Source: Euryarchaeota archaeon UBA4
GTDB lineage: Archaea > Thermoplasmatota > Poseidoniia > Poseidoniales > Thalassarchaeaceae
Assembly: GCA_002497985.1 (NCBI GenBank)
Contig: DAFQ01000036.1
Span: 1-6,577 of the forward strand
Reading direction: 5' to 3'
DNA length: 6,577 nt
Shown: positions 5,818 through 6,577 of the stretch, piece after piece
Layout: the number at the start of each line of letters is the position of its first letter
How positions within the stretch are numbered: the first letter of the stretch is position 1
Program-made: the position numbers and the translations under genes
The notes under the pieces: model-generated
Told to the model about the DNA's origin: nothing
Seen by the model: only the letters and a program-made list of their open reading frames with translations
Database searches by the model: none

Positions 5818-5823
5818 CACCTC
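5818..5823 (-). promoter_or_regulatory. Shine-Dalgarno site of subunit IV, overlapping the subunit III stop
   Basis: On the minus strand TGAGGTGAAAAAAATG runs from the TGA stop of subunit III into the ATG of subunit IV. GAGGTG shares its first two bases with the stop codon and leaves a 6-A spacer, so a terminating ribosome covers the next initiation site. This suggests translational coupling. Confidence 0.65.
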
Positions 5824-6577
5824 AGTACAGATAGAAGAACGGGAAGACGATGACCCATACTAGGTCCACGAAGTGCCAGTAGAGTCCGAAGTACTCTATG
5901 GAGACAGCGTTGTCGGGCGTGTATCCGCCCTTGCTTGCCTTGAGTGTCATGTACGTCAGTCCAATGATTCCACCCAGTACGTGAACACCGTGAGTCCCTG
6001 TCGTGACATAGAAAGTCGACGAACTCACGCGTATGTTCGCCATCATCTGCCCACCTGAGTGAGTCCCCTCTTCCATCATCATGTAGAGGGCTGAGTCATG
6101 GTCCAGTCCGTGCCCGTGGGAAGCAAGGTAGTGGGTGTCGTAGGAATGGTGCTGGTATGCCTCGGCATTGATCAGGTAACCCTCGGAGTACAGGGAGGCA
6201 ATCATCGTGTCTCCGTGGTTGTATTCTGCGAGGAACTCTGGAAGTGGGAATCCTATGAACCACTCCACCATCTTCAGGGTCAGGAATAGAACTGCTAGGC
6301 ACCAGGTGGAAGCGAGGTACCGGGTTACTAGCTTCCTCCTCCTGTCCTCGTCGATGTCCACCTTGCTAGCGTAGCGAAGAGCCTGGACTACGGTGAACGA
6401 AGAGATGATCAGCGCGAATGTGTTGATTGCTCCTGGTGCTATGTGGAACCAGCTAGAGGCAATCAGGTGGCTGGCCGGCTCGAAGCAGACAACAGACGCC
6501 CCCTCGACCCATTCCCCCGATTCGAAAACCGTCCCGCAGGACCTGATTCCGAACCTGTACCTCATGTAGGTGCTGAA
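5822..6577 (-). CDS. Heme-copper oxidase subunit III (5'-partial)
   Basis: The C-terminal 251 residues of oxidase subunit III, a core-associated membrane subunit of the aerobic terminal oxidase. The frame stays open to the window edge. The four residues before the ATG at 6563-6565 (FSTY), followed by MRYRF, look like the end of the preceding transmembrane helix (compare xFxAYxxxR in homologues), so that ATG is internal and the real start lies beyond the window. Numbered from that Met, helices lie at about 47-66 (INTFALIISSFTVVQAL), 84-104 ending in EW, 183-208 (TFYVTTGTHGVHVLGG) and 223-247 (YWHFVDLVWVIVFPFFYLY). The last two are classic subunit III signatures. Between EW (101-102) and the next helix there are about 80 residues, rich in His and Met, where mitochondrial homologues have about 15. 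The gene is coupled to subunit IV downstream. Subunits I and II are presumably upstream, outside the window. Confidence 0.92.
   Translation of the reverse strand, partial: FSTYMRYRFGIRSCGTVFESGEWVEGASVVCFEPASHLIASSWFHIAPGAINTFALIISSFTVVQALRYASKVDIDEDRRRKLVTRYLASTWCLAVLFLTLKMVEWFIGFPLPEFLAEYNHGDTMIASLYSEGYLINAEAYQHHSYDTHYLASHGHGLDHDSALYMMMEEGTHSGGQMMANIRVSSSTFYVTTGTHGVHVLGGIIGLTYMTLKASKGGYTPDNAVSIEYFGLYWHFVDLVWVIVFPFFYLY

Overview
The window looks like a piece of a chromosome from a planktonic euryarchaeon, most likely the Marine Group II / Poseidoniales lineage. The evidence is a stand-alone archaeal/eukaryotic-type flap endonuclease (FEN1), an archaeal TrmG10/Trm11-type tRNA methyltransferase with a THUMP region, tRNA genes with encoded CCA, strong GGAGG-type ribosome binding sites, and an aerobic heme-copper oxidase operon. 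An archaeal origin is well supported by FEN1 plus TrmG10. The narrower lineage is inference from the gene mix.

Layout from left to right. (1) 3-689, plus strand: the 3' part of a very acidic, cysteine-free protein of tandem Ca2+-loop repeats (thrombospondin type 3-like), preceded by a Gln/Asn-rich linker. (2) 690-788: a convergent intergenic spacer with a GC hairpin. (3) 789-1796, minus: FEN1. (4) 1892-3016, plus: tRNA (guanine-10-N2) methyltransferase, divergent from FEN1. (5) 3043-3119, plus: tRNA-Arg(UCG). (6) 3120-4196 (or 4226), minus: bifunctional riboflavin deaminase/reductase RibD. (7) 4281-5327, plus: a diacylglycerol kinase-family lipid or sphingoid kinase, divergent from RibD. (8) 5328-5413, minus: tRNA-Ser(UGA). 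(9) 5458-5811 and 5822-6577, minus: heme-copper oxidase subunits IV and III, the second cut by the window edge.

The genes are mainly housekeeping: DNA replication/repair (FEN1), tRNA maturation and two tRNAs, riboflavin synthesis (RibD), lipid phosphorylation, and aerobic respiration. The only operon visible is coxIII-coxIV, which looks translationally coupled. The other genes alternate in strand and so are probably transcribed singly from short divergent intergenic regions. Both tRNA genes end, CCA included, exactly at the stop codon of a convergent protein gene.

I see no mobile element, CRISPR array, defence system or clearly new multi-gene system. The points most worth a second look are the 35-36-residue period of the acidic repeat protein, a long His/Met-rich loop in oxidase subunit III, a fused bacterial-style RibD in an archaeal context, an atypical insertion in the lipid kinase, and the zero-gap tRNA/stop-codon junctions.
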